In this document: piece by piece, positions 8,442 through 16,092 of the stretch
How the letters are laid out: each line of letters opens with the position of its first letter
Numbering within the stretch: the first letter of the stretch is position 1
Assembly (NCBI GenBank): GCA_965220825.1
Contig: OZ244839.1
Span: forward strand, 434,001 to 498,000
From: G965220825 sp965220825
GTDB taxonomy: Bacteria; Pseudomonadota; Alphaproteobacteria; UBA828
Direction: 5' to 3'
DNA length: 64,000 nt
Notes under the pieces: model-generated
The model's database searches: none
Seen by the model: the letters and a program-made list of their open reading frames with translations, nothing else
Told to the model about the DNA's origin: nothing
Made by a program: the position numbers and the translations under genes

Positions 8442-9449
8442 GTGCCTAAACGATCCGCGCAGTCCAGCGAGACCCTTGCCTCGAAAACCGACCTTAGGTC
8501 TGATATCAACGCAGCTGTCGTCAAGATGATACGTGCTCAAATTGCCGTTGTGAGCGCGTTGTTCGCAGCCCTTTGCCTGACGCTCGGGAGCGGAACGACG
8601 AAGGGCGACGACGCAATCGACGGTGACAAGACGCTCGCGGTCGAGGAATCGAACCCCCTTTCGCATGCACGCAATGCACTTGAGGCAGAGCCGCCATACG
8701 ATCTAGTAAAAGATCTAGAACGTCTCCGGAAGTTGCGCGATGTGCTGGAAGCAGAATCTGAAAAGCGCAGAGCTCACCAGGCGACCATTGGTGAGTTGCT
8801 TGCCGATCCGCGTTCCGACGATGAGAAACGTCATGTAGCTCTGGATCATCCGGATAGTGAAGTGCTGATTTCTGGATTGAAAGAAGAGGTCGCGCGGCTT
8901 TCTGGCGTAGTTGAGTCCATCCGAGACCGTTTGAACCGCGAAATATTAGCGCGGGTGAAGACCGAGAATAAGCTCCCTGAAAACGCCCCCTGGGTAGCGA
9001 CTAGTGAGTCAGAAAAGTTCGAGTTGTGGACCGGTTGTAAACCACTTATTCTGACATTGAACGTGCACGATACAACGGACGATGGCTTCGGGGGCTTCGG
9101 GCTTTCGGAGGAGTCGATTCAATTTGCCGTGGAAAGCCGCCTACGTGCGGCAAAGCTGTACGCCGAGCTTCTCCCTGTCGCAGGTGGAGAAGGCTACAGT
9201 TATGGGCCCTCTTCCATCCTGGACGTTTTGGTGCAGAGAGACGATCACCGTTTGTTTCGTGTGGTTCTAAAGTTGAAAAAACCTCTATTTGACTTAGACA
9301 CTGGCCTAAAAACATTGTCACAAAGTTGGCAAACGAGCAGTTATGGCCTAGGCCCCCCGGAATACATTCGGTCCGTCCTGGCGGAACATATGGACAGGTT
9401 CATTTCTAACTATCTGCGTGTGAACAAAAAGGCCTGCGAGCGGAAATGA
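8442..9449 (+). CDS. Membrane-anchored coiled-coil protein of unknown function
   Basis: A 335-residue protein. Residues 10-50 (LASKTDLRSDINAAVV, then a hydrophobic helix at about 31-49) look like the tail of a DUF1640 protein, as in the gene just upstream. A charged coiled coil follows at about 85-170. The C-terminal 130 residues form a domain with FAVESRLRAAKLY and YLRVNKKAC that I associate only with uncharacterised envelope proteins. The GTG start at 8442 directly follows the previous stop; an ATG at 8526 would remove the basic N-terminus but keep the membrane helix. Codon use is much less GC-biased than in etfBA. Function unknown. Confidence 0.6.
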   Translation: MPKRSAQSSETLASKTDLRSDINAAVVKMIRAQIAVVSALFAALCLTLGSGTTKGDDAIDGDKTLAVEESNPLSHARNALEAEPPYDLVKDLERLRKLRDVLEAESEKRRAHQATIGELLADPRSDDEKRHVALDHPDSEVLISGLKEEVARLSGVVESIRDRLNREILARVKTENKLPENAPWVATSESEKFELWTGCKPLILTLNVHDTTDDGFGGFGLSEESIQFAVESRLRAAKLYAELLPVAGGEGYSYGPSSILDVLVQRDDHRLFRVVLKLKKPLFDLDTGLKTLSQSWQTSSYGLGPPEYIRSVLAEHMDRFISNYLRVNKKACERK

Positions 9450-9544
9450 TCAGTCTGCACGTCCAAGACTGCCGTATCCTCCGCGAGCTTCCTGACAATG
9501 AGTTGTTGGTGCTGGCGATTGAGGAGTGCGAATCGTGCTGCTAG
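9446..9544 (+). CDS. 32-residue Cys-rich peptide, coupled to preceding gene
   Basis: Starts with ATG at 9446 overlapping the preceding stop (ATGA) and encodes 32 residues with four cysteines, three of them near the end (EECESCC). A further frame opens at GTG 9535 inside it (VLLVTDPDDDEGHG) and runs into the IS remnant at 9583, so a downstream gene may have been cut off by the insertion. Translation is inferred from the overlap only. Confidence 0.35.
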   Translation: MISLHVQDCRILRELPDNELLVLAIEECESCC

Positions 9545-9582
9545 TGACTGACCCCGACGACGATGAGGGGCATGGGTTGGTC

Positions 9583-9882
9583 TGTAGTGAGATGGTAATC
9601 ACCTGACAGTCGCCCCTCCTCGGGGTCTGTTTCAGGCGGCCTTTTTCATCTTCTCCTCCTTTGTGGTTTTGGGTTTTGGCAAGCATCGGACGAAAGCGTC
9701 CGCGGGCGTCCTTCCGTTCATGCCGCGGCCCTGGTGGGGGCGCTCGGTATTGTAGCGGGCAAGGTAGGCGTCCAGGTCTTTCTGCATGGCCTTGGTGCTG
9801 TCGTAGTACTTCTTGCGCCCCATGACGCGGAAGTGCTCGTCGAGCAGGGTGCGGTGCAGGCGCTCGACGAAGCCGTTGGACT
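9583..9882 (-). mobile_element. Truncated IS481-family element, left 300 bp
   Basis: A 300-bp piece that aligns without gaps to 11012-11311 of the complete element (about 94% identical by eye). It holds the terminal inverted repeat at 9583-9610 and the 3' end of the transposase gene, then stops abruptly at 9882 within the NGFVERLHRTLLDEH-coding region. The matching right end of an older copy is at 12289-12316, outside the intact copy. Confidence 0.85.
9632..9882 (-). pseudogene. IS481-family transposase, C-terminal fragment
   Basis: Encodes the last 83 or so residues of the same transposase as 11061-12110 (ERLHRTLLDEH, YNTERPHQGRGMNGRTP), including the catalytic Glu region, but lacks the N-terminal helix-turn-helix and the first two catalytic Asp residues. 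The reading frame of the fragment is intact, so decay is recent or the sequence has been homogenised with the complete copy. Confidence 0.85.
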
Positions 9883-10283
9883 ACAATCAGGAATTTAAAC
9901 CGAAAACTCCGTCATTTTTGCTCATTTATTCCGTTGAGATGCCGTGATCGGTACGTCGCGCGCCCACCCGCCAGCCTGCTGGGGGCGTAGCGAGTGACTC
10001 CCTGCGCCGAAGCGGCTCTGCATGGAGCTTTCCGGGCAGAACACATTTGGCTTGTACCCGCTCTATTTTCAGAAGAATGAGTCGGAAACGGTGTGCGAGT
10101 GTTCCCGCCATCGCACTCAAAATAGGATGACTAATCGGTGCGCTTGGGGTGCTTGTCCTCGTCTGGTCTGACGGATATTGTTAGCGTGCAGGTTACGGGG
10201 GCGGGAGCGCAACCTGCGTCGTCGCAGGGATCGCGCAACAAGCGGTTCTACGGGCGGGGCATGGCGGCGATCAAGGCAAACCT

Positions 10284-10487
10284 GTGAGGCCGCAAGTGCG
10301 GCGGGTACAGATCCGACGCTGGCGGAATAATGAGGTGCGGATGCATCTGGAACTGGACATCGGCGAGCGCTTTCGTGGGCAACTTCAATCCACCGCGAAT
10401 GACAGCGGGCTGGAAGAAAGAGCGATTTGCGAACAGGCTGGCGTTCGCCACCGTTATGTGCGAAGAACGCCGAGCGTGTGGCGCTGA
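10284..10487 (+). CDS. Possible small hypothetical protein in decayed region
   Basis: A 67-residue frame from GTG 10284 whose start overlaps the TGA of a shorter upstream frame. The middle part (MHLELDIGERFRGQL, ATG 10338) has a plausible protein composition and the rest is Arg-rich. No family recognised. The stretch 9883-11011 around it contains several short, mutually frameshifted coding-like pieces, so this may be part of a broken gene. Confidence 0.25.
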   Translation: MRPQVRRVQIRRWRNNEVRMHLELDIGERFRGQLQSTANDSGLEERAICEQAGVRHRYVRRTPSVWR

Positions 10488-10578
10488 CGGCGAGTTACGG
10501 CGCGAGGTTCGGCGGCTACAAACGGCTGGGCGGTGCATGTGCGTGGTCCTAACCCTGTAAATTATGGAGCAGGAACCT

Positions 10579-10808
10579 ATGAATGATCTAGCTCTTTCGG
10601 GCTCTGACAGCGATCCGAAGGTGGCCTTTCTGAAGAAGGCCATCAAGCATTTGAATAACGCCAACGACTACATTGAATATGCGGTGACAACGGCCAAGTT
10701 AACCTAAAAATTGAAGGTTGTATCACCGCTGATAATGCAATCGACTGCGCGCGTAATAGTATCGGTGCGGCAAAGAAAGCCATAGCCGATGCACTGAAAG
10801 TGGCCTAG
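10579..10808 (+). pseudogene. Small helical protein gene with a frameshift
   Basis: Starts MNDLALSGSDSD at ATG 10579 behind a purine-rich site and reads 42 residues to TAA 10705. The coding-like pattern then continues in the -1 frame: from about 10677 the other frame gives GDNGQVNLKIEG followed by ITADNAIDCARNSIGAAKKA and ends at TAG 10806. Joined at about 10680 the two parts give roughly 76 residues with repeated NAND/DNAID-type helices. Either one base was lost or gained, or -1 frameshifting occurs. No family recognised. Confidence 0.45.
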
Positions 10809-11005
10809 TTCTGTGCAGCTATATCTAACGATTCCCTACCAGACCAGCGGTGGATGAAAAGTAGAGCTGCGATATGGACAAGCGGATTGTACGCAGCACA
10901 ATCGTAACCATCCTAAACCCGTTGCGCGTTTTGTGCTTGGTATGGGTGGCGTGACCCGATGTGGTTGACAGGCGTGGAGTCGAAACAACAAGCGCCGCCA
11001 GCGCG

Positions 11006-11011
11006 CACGAC
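11006..11011. repeat. Target-site duplication, left copy
   Basis: CACGAC immediately before the left terminal repeat of the intact IS; the same six bases follow the right terminal repeat at 12253-12258. Confidence 0.8.
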
Positions 11012-11039
11012 TGTACAGATAGGGTAATCGCCTGACAGT
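11012..11039 (+). repeat. IS481-family left terminal inverted repeat
   Basis: Outer end TGTACAGATAGGG; differs from the reverse complement of the right end (12225-12252) at about five or six of 28 positions, all in the outer two thirds. Confidence 0.8.
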
Positions 11040-11060
11040 CGCCGCTCGCGGGGGTTTGGC

Positions 11061-12110
11061 TCAGGCGGCCTTTTTCATCTTCTCCTCCTTTGGGGTTTTG
11101 GGTTTTGGCAAGCATCGGACGAAAGCGTCCGCGGGCGTCCTTCCGTTCATGCCGCGACCCTGGTGGGGGCGCTCGGTATTGTAGCGGACAAGGTAGGCGT
11201 CCAGGTCTTTCTGCATGGCCTTGATGCTGTCGTAGAACTTCTTGCGCCCCATGACGCGGAAGTGCTCGTCGAGCAGGGTGCGGTGCAGGCGCTCGACGAA
11301 GCCGTTGGACTGGGGCCTGCGGACCTTGGTGGTGCGGTGCTCGATCTCCTCGAGCTGGAGGAACAGCTCGTAGGGGTGGCGATCAGGCCGGCCGCAGAAC
11401 TCCCGACCGTTGTCGCTCAGCACGGTCTCGATCCGGGCGCCGTGGGCCTCGAAGGTGGGCAGCACGTCGTTGTTCATCAGGTGGACTGCGGTGACCGGCA
11501 TCTTGTTGGGGTAGAGCCTGCCCCAGGCGTAGCGCGAGTGGCAGTCGACGGCGGTCTGCAGGTAGACCTTCCCGACCCCCTTGAGATGGCCGACGAAGAA
11601 GGTGTCCACGGCCACCAGGTCGCCGGTGTACCGGGTCTCGATGTGGCGCTCGCGGAACTCCGGTGAGAAGCGCTCCAACAGACGAACCTGCTCGTCGGAG
11701 AGCTCGATCCGGCGCTCGGCCGTGCTCTTCTCCAGCCGGAGCAGCCGTTCCTGCTTGGTCAGCAGCTTATGGCGCGACCACACCCCGCGCACCCCGCCAG
11801 AAGACACGTGGATGCCCTTGAGCGACAGCTCCTGGGCAACCCGCAATGCGCCGTGGGTGGGGTGGTCCAGCGCGTGCGCCAGGATCGCCTTCTCGACCTC
11901 CTGCGACACCCGGTTGGGATGCGGCCCGCGGGCGCCGGGAAGCCGGTCGATCAGACCGTCCGCTCCGTAGGTCTGGTAGTTCCTGCGGATCTCGTAGAAC
12001 TGCTGGCGCGAGTAGCCCATGATCCGGCACGCCTTCGATACATTGTTCATCTCGCCCGCCAGCTCCAGCAGGCTCAGCTTGCGCCGTGCTATCTTGTCTT
12101 TGGTGGTCAT
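11061..12110 (-). CDS. IS481-family transposase
   Basis: A 349-residue DDE transposase. The N-terminal helix-turn-helix region includes KACRIMGYSRQQFYEIRR at about 25-42. The RNase-H-fold core shows DLVAVDTFFVG (first Asp), VLSDNGREFCG (second Asp) and NGFVERLHRTLLDEH (Glu), followed by the YNTERPHQGRGM tail typical of IS481/IS3-like integrase cores. The start MTTKDKIARRKLSLLELAGE at 12110 is preferred; a longer frame to 12224 runs through the terminal region. All catalytic residues are present, so the element may be active, consistent with its clean target duplication. Confidence 0.92.
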   Translation of the reverse strand: MTTKDKIARRKLSLLELAGEMNNVSKACRIMGYSRQQFYEIRRNYQTYGADGLIDRLPGARGPHPNRVSQEVEKAILAHALDHPTHGALRVAQELSLKGIHVSSGGVRGVWSRHKLLTKQERLLRLEKSTAERRIELSDEQVRLLERFSPEFRERHIETRYTGDLVAVDTFFVGHLKGVGKVYLQTAVDCHSRYAWGRLYPNKMPVTAVHLMNNDVLPTFEAHGARIETVLSDNGREFCGRPDRHPYELFLQLEEIEHRTTKVRRPQSNGFVERLHRTLLDEHFRVMGRKKFYDSIKAMQKDLDAYLVRYNTERPHQGRGMNGRTPADAFVRCLPKPKTPKEEKMKKAA

Positions 12111-12224
12111 GTCGTTCTCCCGGTCGGTCGGATGTTGTGCAAAACAATCCTTAACCCTATCGGGAGCGGCTTGGCCACCGCCGGCGCGCTCGACTCGTGA
12201 CGGTCGCGCGCCCGCGGTGGCCAA

Positions 12225-12252
12225 ACTGTCAGGTGATTACCGTCTCACTACA
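12225..12252 (-). repeat. IS481-family right terminal inverted repeat of intact copy
   Basis: Reads TGTAGTGAGACGG from the outside; one mismatch over 28 bp to the left end of the truncated copy at 9583-9610. Confidence 0.85.
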
Positions 12253-12258
12253 CACGAC
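12253..12258. repeat. Target-site duplication, right copy
   Basis: CACGAC directly after the right terminal repeat, matching 11006-11011. Confidence 0.8.
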
Positions 12259-12288
12259 TATTGACAGTCGCACGCTGGCGGTGTTCAA

Positions 12289-12316
12289 ACTGTCAGGTGA
12301 TTACGGTCTCACTACA
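12289..12316 (-). repeat. Right terminal repeat of an older, disrupted IS copy
   Basis: A second right-end repeat 64 bp beyond the first, with the same 28-bp pattern except one or two positions. It is preceded by about 30 bp resembling the subterminal sequence of the intact copy. With 9583-9882 it outlines an older element whose interior is gone. It ends 7 bp from the 3' end of tRNA-Ser. Confidence 0.75.
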
Positions 12317-12323
12317 AAAAATA

Positions 12324-12413
12324 TGGCGGATGGGGTGGGATTCGAACCCACGAGGGGTGTGAGCCCCTACCGGTTTTCAAGACCGGCGCCTTAAACCGCT
12401 CGGCCACCCATCC
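12324..12413 (-). tRNA. tRNA-Ser(UGA)
   Basis: Minus-strand gene of 90 nt including an encoded CCA. The acceptor stem GGATGGG pairs with CCCATCC, discriminator base G; the anticodon stem CCGGT/ACCGG surrounds the loop CTTGAAA with anticodon TGA. A long variable arm (TAGGGGCTCACACCCCT) and the T-arm GTGGGTTCGAATCCCAC are present, as expected for a class II serine tRNA. Its 3' end faces the IS-rich accessory segment. Confidence 0.95.
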
Positions 12414-12507
12414 GCGAGCCCGCCGATTTCATCAGCCGCGGGTCCGCCGTTCAACACGTCGCCCGCCTATCGCGCCTGCGGCCACGCGATCCGGGCCGCG
12501 GCGCGCC

Positions 12508-13065
12508 TCAGCGGTTGAAGGGCACGCGGGCGACGCTCGGCTCGGTCTCGATCCCCAAGACGGTGCAGAAGCTGCCGAGGAGCTGGTAGTAGCCGATCAT
12601 CACCACCAGGTCCACGAGGCCGGCATCGCCCAGGGTCTCGCGCAGTCGGGCGATCAGCGTATCGTCCACGGGCTTGCCTTCGGCCACCAGGCGGCAGAGG
12701 CGGAGCGCGGGGCCCACGGGCGCGGGTTCGGCCTCGATGGCGGGCGTGCCCACGACGGCGCGCAAGCCCTCCGGCACCTTGTGGATGTGGTGGTTCCACT
12801 CATAGACATTGCCCACCACCTGGGAGACGGTGCAGATCACCATCTCCCGCAGGTCCTCGTCGAGCGCGGAGTGCCAGCGCACATGCTCGCCCACCGAGGC
12901 GACGGAGCGGAGCGCATCGGGGCTCAGGCCCATGACCGCAAACATGTTGGGCATGAAGTCGAGCTTTCGGGTTTCGACCACATGGTCCCAGATTCCGGCG
13001 TTGCCGGGCGGGAACCCCTCGCGCTCCGCTCTCGGCAGCCGTTGCGTGTCCGCATAGGCGGTCAT
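12508..13065 (-). CDS. Carboxymuconolactone decarboxylase family protein
   Basis: A 185-residue AhpD/CMD-like helical protein. The central segment (LREMVICTVSQVVGNVYEWNHH, about 72-93) matches the CMD core; the redox CxxC of AhpD-type members is absent, with VYEWNHH in its place, as in decarboxylase or unknown-function relatives. The N-terminal part includes LDFMPNMFAVMG. It lies 28 nt downstream of an LLM-type oxidoreductase gene on the same strand. Pairing of CMD-like proteins with LLM monooxygenases is common in catabolic loci; the substrate is unknown. Confidence 0.8.
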   Translation of the reverse strand: MTAYADTQRLPRAEREGFPPGNAGIWDHVVETRKLDFMPNMFAVMGLSPDALRSVASVGEHVRWHSALDEDLREMVICTVSQVVGNVYEWNHHIHKVPEGLRAVVGTPAIEAEPAPVGPALRLCRLVAEGKPVDDTLIARLRETLGDAGLVDLVVMIGYYQLLGSFCTVLGIETEPSVARVPFNR

Positions 13066-13093
13066 GGGTGTCCCTCCTCGGTTCCGCCCGGGG

Positions 13094-14110
13094 TCAGTCC
13101 GCGAAGGCCTCGATCATGCCGTCGTGGTTCGCGAGCGATTCCTCGCGGTCGATGAACGGCATGGGGCAGTAGAGCAGCGCCGTCTCGAAGAGGCCCTCGA
13201 AGCGGTCGAGCTGCCGGCGCACGTCGTCGGGCGTGCCGGCCAGCACCAGGGCGTCGATCATGTCTTCCGTCACCAGGTCCAGCATGGCGTCGACGTCGTT
13301 CCGCGCGCGGGCGTCCCGGATGGCGAGCTTCTCCTTCGTGAAGCCCGCCGGGTCGAGGACCTGGTCGAAATAGGGCAGGCAGGAATAGAACGCGATGGGC
13401 GCCCGCGCCCGCCGCCTCGCCCGCGCCCTGTCCCGGTCCACGGCGCAGACCTTGAGGGAACAGAGTTCGATGTCCGCCGGCGTGCGGCCGGCGGTGTCGA
13501 GGCCCTCCTTCACCGCGGGATGCACGATGTCGGTGAAGTAGCGCGGCGTATTCAAGAGGTTCGCGATCAGCCCGTCGGCGAGTTCGCCCGCGAGCCGGAG
13601 CATCCGGGGCCGGACGGCCGCGAGGTAGATCGGCGGCGGCGTGCAGGGGAGCGGCATCAGCCGCCGATAGTCGCGGATGGTGATGAGCTCGCCGTCATAG
13701 TCGATCGGCTGGGTGGGGCTCGCCGTCCACATGCGGCGGATGGCTTCCACATATTCCCGCATGCGCTGGACGGGCCGGCGATAGGGGAGGCCGTGCCAGT
13801 TCTCGTTCCACTCCGGGGGCGCGGTGCCGAGGCCGAGCACGAAGCGCCCGCCCGTGAGCTCGGCCATGGACATGGCGGTGGTCTCGGTCAGCGCCGGCGG
13901 ACGGGCGAAGACGGCCACCCCGGTGCCGAGGCGTGCGCGCTCGCACCGGGCGGCCATGCCGGCGAGCGGTACGAAAGCGTCCCGCCCGAGCTCCGTCGTC
14001 CACAGGCTGTCGGCGCCCGCGTCTTCGGCCATGCGCGCATACTGCACGGTCTCGGCGAGGGTGAGATTGTCCCCGCTGAAGAGCAGACCCCATTTCCACT
14101 TCCGCGCCAT
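13094..14110 (-). CDS. LLM class (luciferase-like) flavin/F420-dependent oxidoreductase
   Basis: A 338-residue TIM-barrel protein of the bacterial luciferase-like superfamily. Typical marks are the AGADSLWTTELGRDAFVPLA segment, RARLGTGVAVFARPP near 60-75, and LTGGRFVLGLGTAPPEWNENWHG around 85-107. The C-terminal region carries VLAGTPDDVRRQLDRFEG. It probably uses reduced FMN or F420 to oxidise an unidentified substrate. It follows hyuB-like 14144-15883 by 33 nt and precedes the CMD-family gene, suggesting a three-gene unit. Confidence 0.85.
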   Translation of the reverse strand: MARKWKWGLLFSGDNLTLAETVQYARMAEDAGADSLWTTELGRDAFVPLAGMAARCERARLGTGVAVFARPPALTETTAMSMAELTGGRFVLGLGTAPPEWNENWHGLPYRRPVQRMREYVEAIRRMWTASPTQPIDYDGELITIRDYRRLMPLPCTPPPIYLAAVRPRMLRLAGELADGLIANLLNTPRYFTDIVHPAVKEGLDTAGRTPADIELCSLKVCAVDRDRARARRRARAPIAFYSCLPYFDQVLDPAGFTKEKLAIRDARARNDVDAMLDLVTEDMIDALVLAGTPDDVRRQLDRFEGLFETALLYCPMPFIDREESLANHDGMIEAFAD

Positions 14111-14143
14111 GGCCGCGTTCCCCGCTCCCGTCCTGTCGTCCCG

Positions 14144-15883
14144 TCAACCTTGCGCGGCCGCGCGGAGCGCCGCCGTCTCCGCCGCGTCCACCGATCCGTC
14201 GGCCGTGAGCGCGACGCCGTAGTCGCTGCGCGCGGCGTCGGCGGCGATGTAGCCGTCCGCGACGTCGCGGGCCACGGTCTCCGCCGGGCGCGTGAAGGGG
14301 TCGCCGAAGCCGCCGCCGCCGCCCGTGACCACGGCGACCCGGTCTCCGGACTTCAATGTGCGGCGGGCGATGCGGGCGACCCGTTCGACCCGGCCGTCAT
14401 CCGCGATCCGCATATAGTTGTTGGAGCCTTCGCCGCCGCCTTCCAGGCCCCAGGGCTTCTCCACCGAGCGCCCGATACTGGTGTGGGTGAAGGCCTCGCC
14501 GTCCGCGACCTCGAACTCGCGGATTACGCCGAAGCCGCCGCGATGGCGCCCTGCACCGGCGCCGCCTTCCACATTGAGGGCGTAACGCCGGATCGCGAGC
14601 GGAAACTTCGCCTCGAACAGCTCCACGGAATAGTTGTAGGTATCGCCGTCGGTGGTGGCGATCAGGGCGCTGGTGCCGTCGCGGGTCGCGGTGGCGCCCC
14701 AGCCGCCGACGGCGGGCTCGATATGGACGTAGAACTCGCCGCTCTCCGGATCGCGCCCGTAGAAATAGGTCCCGGCGAGGCTCATATAGCTGCCGGCGCT
14801 TAAGCGGTCCGGCGCGATCCGCGCGAGCGCCTTCCAGACGAGCTCCGAGGCCTGGGCCGAGCCTTCATAATACCAGCCCGTGGGCGCGGGCTTCTCGGCG
14901 GTGAACACGGTGCCCGGCGGGCAGATCAGCGTGACGGGGCGGAACCAGCCTTCGTTCGAGGGCGCCTGCGGGTCCACCAGGGACTTGAACACGGTCTTGA
15001 CTGCGGAACTCAAGGCACCGAACGCGCAGTTGATGGGCCCCGGTACGCTGGGGCATGTGCCGGTGAAGTCGAACTCGACCGAATCGCCCCGGATGCGCAC
15101 CGCGACGCGGACGGGGAACCGCTCGTCGGAGAGGCCGTCGCCGTCGATCCAGTCCTCCGCCTCATAGTCGCCGTCCGGCAGCGCCTCGACGGCGGCCCGG
15201 CTCAGGCGCTCGCTCGCGTCCAGGATATGGCGGAAGGTCTCTTCGACCGCGTCCCGGCCATAGCGCGCGAGGATCTCCTGCAGCCTGGTCTCGGCGATTC
15301 GCACCGCGGCGAGTTCCGCGTTGAAATCGCCGAGCGACTGCACCGGCAGCCGCACATTCTCGCGGATCAGCGCAAGCACGTCCTCCAGCGGTTCGTCGTC
15401 ACGGCACGCCCGAATGCCGGGGAAGCGCACGCCCTCCTGGTAGATCTCCGTGGCCTGCGGCGAGATGCTGCCCGGCACCGCGCCGCCCACCTCGCTCCAG
15501 TGGGCCACCGCGATAGCGAAGGCGAAGAGGCGCCCCTCGGCGAAGAGCGGCTTGATCAGCGCCATGTCGCAGCTATGGGTGCCGCCCTCGAACGGATCGT
15601 TGGTCATGAAGACGTCGCCCGGCGCAAGCGTCGCGCCATGCCGGCGGAGGATGGACCTTACCTGGGGGGCGAAGGTCCCGGTAAACAGCGTGATGCCGTT
15701 GGTCTGTACGACGAGCTGGCCTTCGGCGTCGCAGATGCCGCAGGCGAAATCGAGGACCTCGTAGATCACCGGGCTCATGGAGGTGCGGGCGATGACGATC
15801 CCCATCTCGTCCGCGACCGCGAGCAGCTTCCCCCGCACGATCTCGCGCGTAATCCCGTCTATCCCCGGGCCACTCTCCGTCAT
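14144..15883 (-). CDS. Hydantoinase B/oxoprolinase family protein
   Basis: A 579-residue HyuB-type subunit, expected to take part in ATP-dependent opening of a cyclic amide (N-methylhydantoin or 5-oxoproline type). The N-terminal EVLDFACGICDAEGQLV and GDVFMTNDPFEGGTHSCDM and the central DFNAELAAVRIAETRL are family-typical. The C-terminal GDRVAVVTGGGGGFGDPF is the usual Gly-rich closing motif. The normal partner HyuA is not adjacent on either side, so the ATPase half must be elsewhere or the protein acts with another partner such as an acetophenone-carboxylase-type subunit. Confidence 0.88.
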   Translation of the reverse strand: MTESGPGIDGITREIVRGKLLAVADEMGIVIARTSMSPVIYEVLDFACGICDAEGQLVVQTNGITLFTGTFAPQVRSILRRHGATLAPGDVFMTNDPFEGGTHSCDMALIKPLFAEGRLFAFAIAVAHWSEVGGAVPGSISPQATEIYQEGVRFPGIRACRDDEPLEDVLALIRENVRLPVQSLGDFNAELAAVRIAETRLQEILARYGRDAVEETFRHILDASERLSRAAVEALPDGDYEAEDWIDGDGLSDERFPVRVAVRIRGDSVEFDFTGTCPSVPGPINCAFGALSSAVKTVFKSLVDPQAPSNEGWFRPVTLICPPGTVFTAEKPAPTGWYYEGSAQASELVWKALARIAPDRLSAGSYMSLAGTYFYGRDPESGEFYVHIEPAVGGWGATATRDGTSALIATTDGDTYNYSVELFEAKFPLAIRRYALNVEGGAGAGRHRGGFGVIREFEVADGEAFTHTSIGRSVEKPWGLEGGGEGSNNYMRIADDGRVERVARIARRTLKSGDRVAVVTGGGGGFGDPFTRPAETVARDVADGYIAADAARSDYGVALTADGSVDAAETAALRAAAQG

Positions 15884-16092
15884 CGGCCACCCCGTCCTCG
15901 ACCGCGGGCGATTGTTCCCGATCGCCAGATGCCGCGCAAGCTGGCGTCGTTGGTGGTGTCGATAGCAGGTGATTTGTCCGCTTCACGTACCGGAGGATGC
16001 GTCCGGTTTTGGTAGGTATCCGAGCCTTTTGGGGGTTCGGATGCGTGGGACGGAGCGAGAACCGAGCTGAAATTATGGCAGCGTCCAGCGAG

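Larger units (their letters stand above)
11012..12252 (-). mobile_element. Complete IS481-family insertion sequence, 1241 bp
   Basis: Bounded by imperfect terminal inverted repeats of about 28 bp (11012-11039 and 12225-12252; both begin TGTA on the outer side and share GGTAATC-CCTGACAGT inside) and by a 6-bp direct duplication CACGAC. One transposase gene fills the element. It lies inside the remains of an older copy of the same element. Confidence 0.9.

Noticed and set aside
10137..10286. Short plus-strand frame ending NKRFYGRGMAAIKANL
   Set aside because: It opens without a convincing start, no family is recognised, and neighbouring frames are also broken; kept only as part of the decayed stretch.
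9583..12316. Functional composite transposon carrying 9883-11011
   Set aside because: The left copy lacks most of the transposase and a duplication outside the outer ends is not visible, so an active composite element cannot be supported.
8029..12413. Integrated phage or integrative element with integrase at tRNA-Ser
   Set aside because: No integrase, excisionase or phage structural gene was found, and no second copy of the tRNA 3' end was recognised.
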